Below are positions 5,325 through 5,405 of a DNA stretch of 5,405 nt, in pieces. This DNA comes from Symbiobacteriaceae bacterium. GTDB lineage: Bacteria; Bacillota; JAAYKD01; WRDA01. The position numbers and the translations under genes were made by a program. The stretch lies in NCBI GenBank assembly GCA_009783675.1, contig WRDA01000112.1, positions 1-5,405 of the forward strand. Direction: 5' to 3'. The notes under the pieces were generated by a model. The model had not been told where the DNA came from. It saw only the letters and a program-made list of their open reading frames with translations, and did not search any database. Position 1 is the stretch's first letter; every line of letters begins with the position of its first letter.

Positions 5325-5370
5325 TTGTGTGGCAATAGTGGGTTGTTTGCACTATCATTATACCACACAA
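5325..5370. promoter_or_regulatory. Symmetric operator-like dyad around the promoter
   Basis: Outer arms TTGTGTGG (5325-5332) and CCACACAA (5363-5370) are perfect 8-bp inverted repeats. Inner arms ATAGTG (5335-5340) and CACTAT (5350-5355) are perfect 6-bp ones, with a one-base difference and extra bases between the pairs. The dyad overlaps the -10 and the start of transcription, as expected for a repressor site. One outer arm lies upstream of the predicted start, so a purely RNA hairpin would include only part of it. Confidence 0.55.
5357..5365 (-). promoter_or_regulatory. Extended -10 promoter driving the broken minus-strand gene
   Basis: Read on the minus strand, TGGTATAAT is a perfect TATAAT with a TGn extension. 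Transcription would start near 5350 and give a leader of about 40 nt before the ATG at 5311. No good -35 is seen at the usual distance, which is common for extended -10 promoters. It now fires into the IS21 right end, opposite to istAB. Confidence 0.65.
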
Positions 5371-5405
5371 TGCGGTTTACCGGGCGTTTCTAACGCTTTT
5401 ATCGC

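Noticed and set aside
5384..5400. GCGTT/AACGC hairpin followed by TTTT as an intrinsic terminator
   Set aside because: Only five base pairs with a three-base loop and a short T-run at the window edge; too weak to call.

Overview
The window is bacterial chromosomal DNA of moderate GC, roughly balanced. It holds the end of a type I-E CRISPR-Cas locus that has been invaded by a mobile element, which itself carries a second mobile element. The I-E repeat resembles those of Streptococcus thermophilus-type systems, the cas-proximal gene carries a DnaQ-like domain, and the ribosome binding sites are strong GGAGG types. These fit a Firmicutes-like or other anaerobic bacterium, but nothing fixes the taxon.

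Layout from the left. (1) 2-532: the C-terminal DEDDh exonuclease part of a protein that begins outside the window, most likely a Cas2-DnaQ fusion. (2) 546-811: five type I-E repeats and four 33-nt spacers, starting only 13 nt after the gene. The fifth repeat is cut after GGGGG. (3) 812-5282: an IS21-family element with perfect 35-bp terminal inverted repeats and overlapping istA and istB. (4) 849-2682: an IS3-family element nested, in the opposite direction, inside the left end of the IS21 element. It encodes one fused 522-aa DDE transposase and has an unusual noncoding tail that folds into a ~160-nt imperfect palindrome. (5) 5283-5405: a minus-strand promoter, a symmetric operator-like dyad, a strong Shine-Dalgarno and an ATG whose reading frame runs straight into the IS21 end, so this is the 5' end of a broken gene.

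How the parts relate. The CRISPR array and the exonuclease form the adaptation end of an immune locus. The IS21 element ended the array, or moved its trailer elsewhere. The two IS21 flanks do not share a target duplication: the left is CRISPR repeat and the right looks like the start of a gene. This suggests recombination between two IS copies or an adjacent deletion rather than one simple insertion. The IS3 insertion separates the outermost IS21 end repeat from its inner, 22-bp-phased repeat boxes and from istAB.

The most unusual points are the long palindrome in the IS3 tail, the missing leader space between the cas gene and the array, the mismatched IS21 flanks, and an in-frame IS3 orfAB fusion that keeps an A7 slip site at the domain junction.
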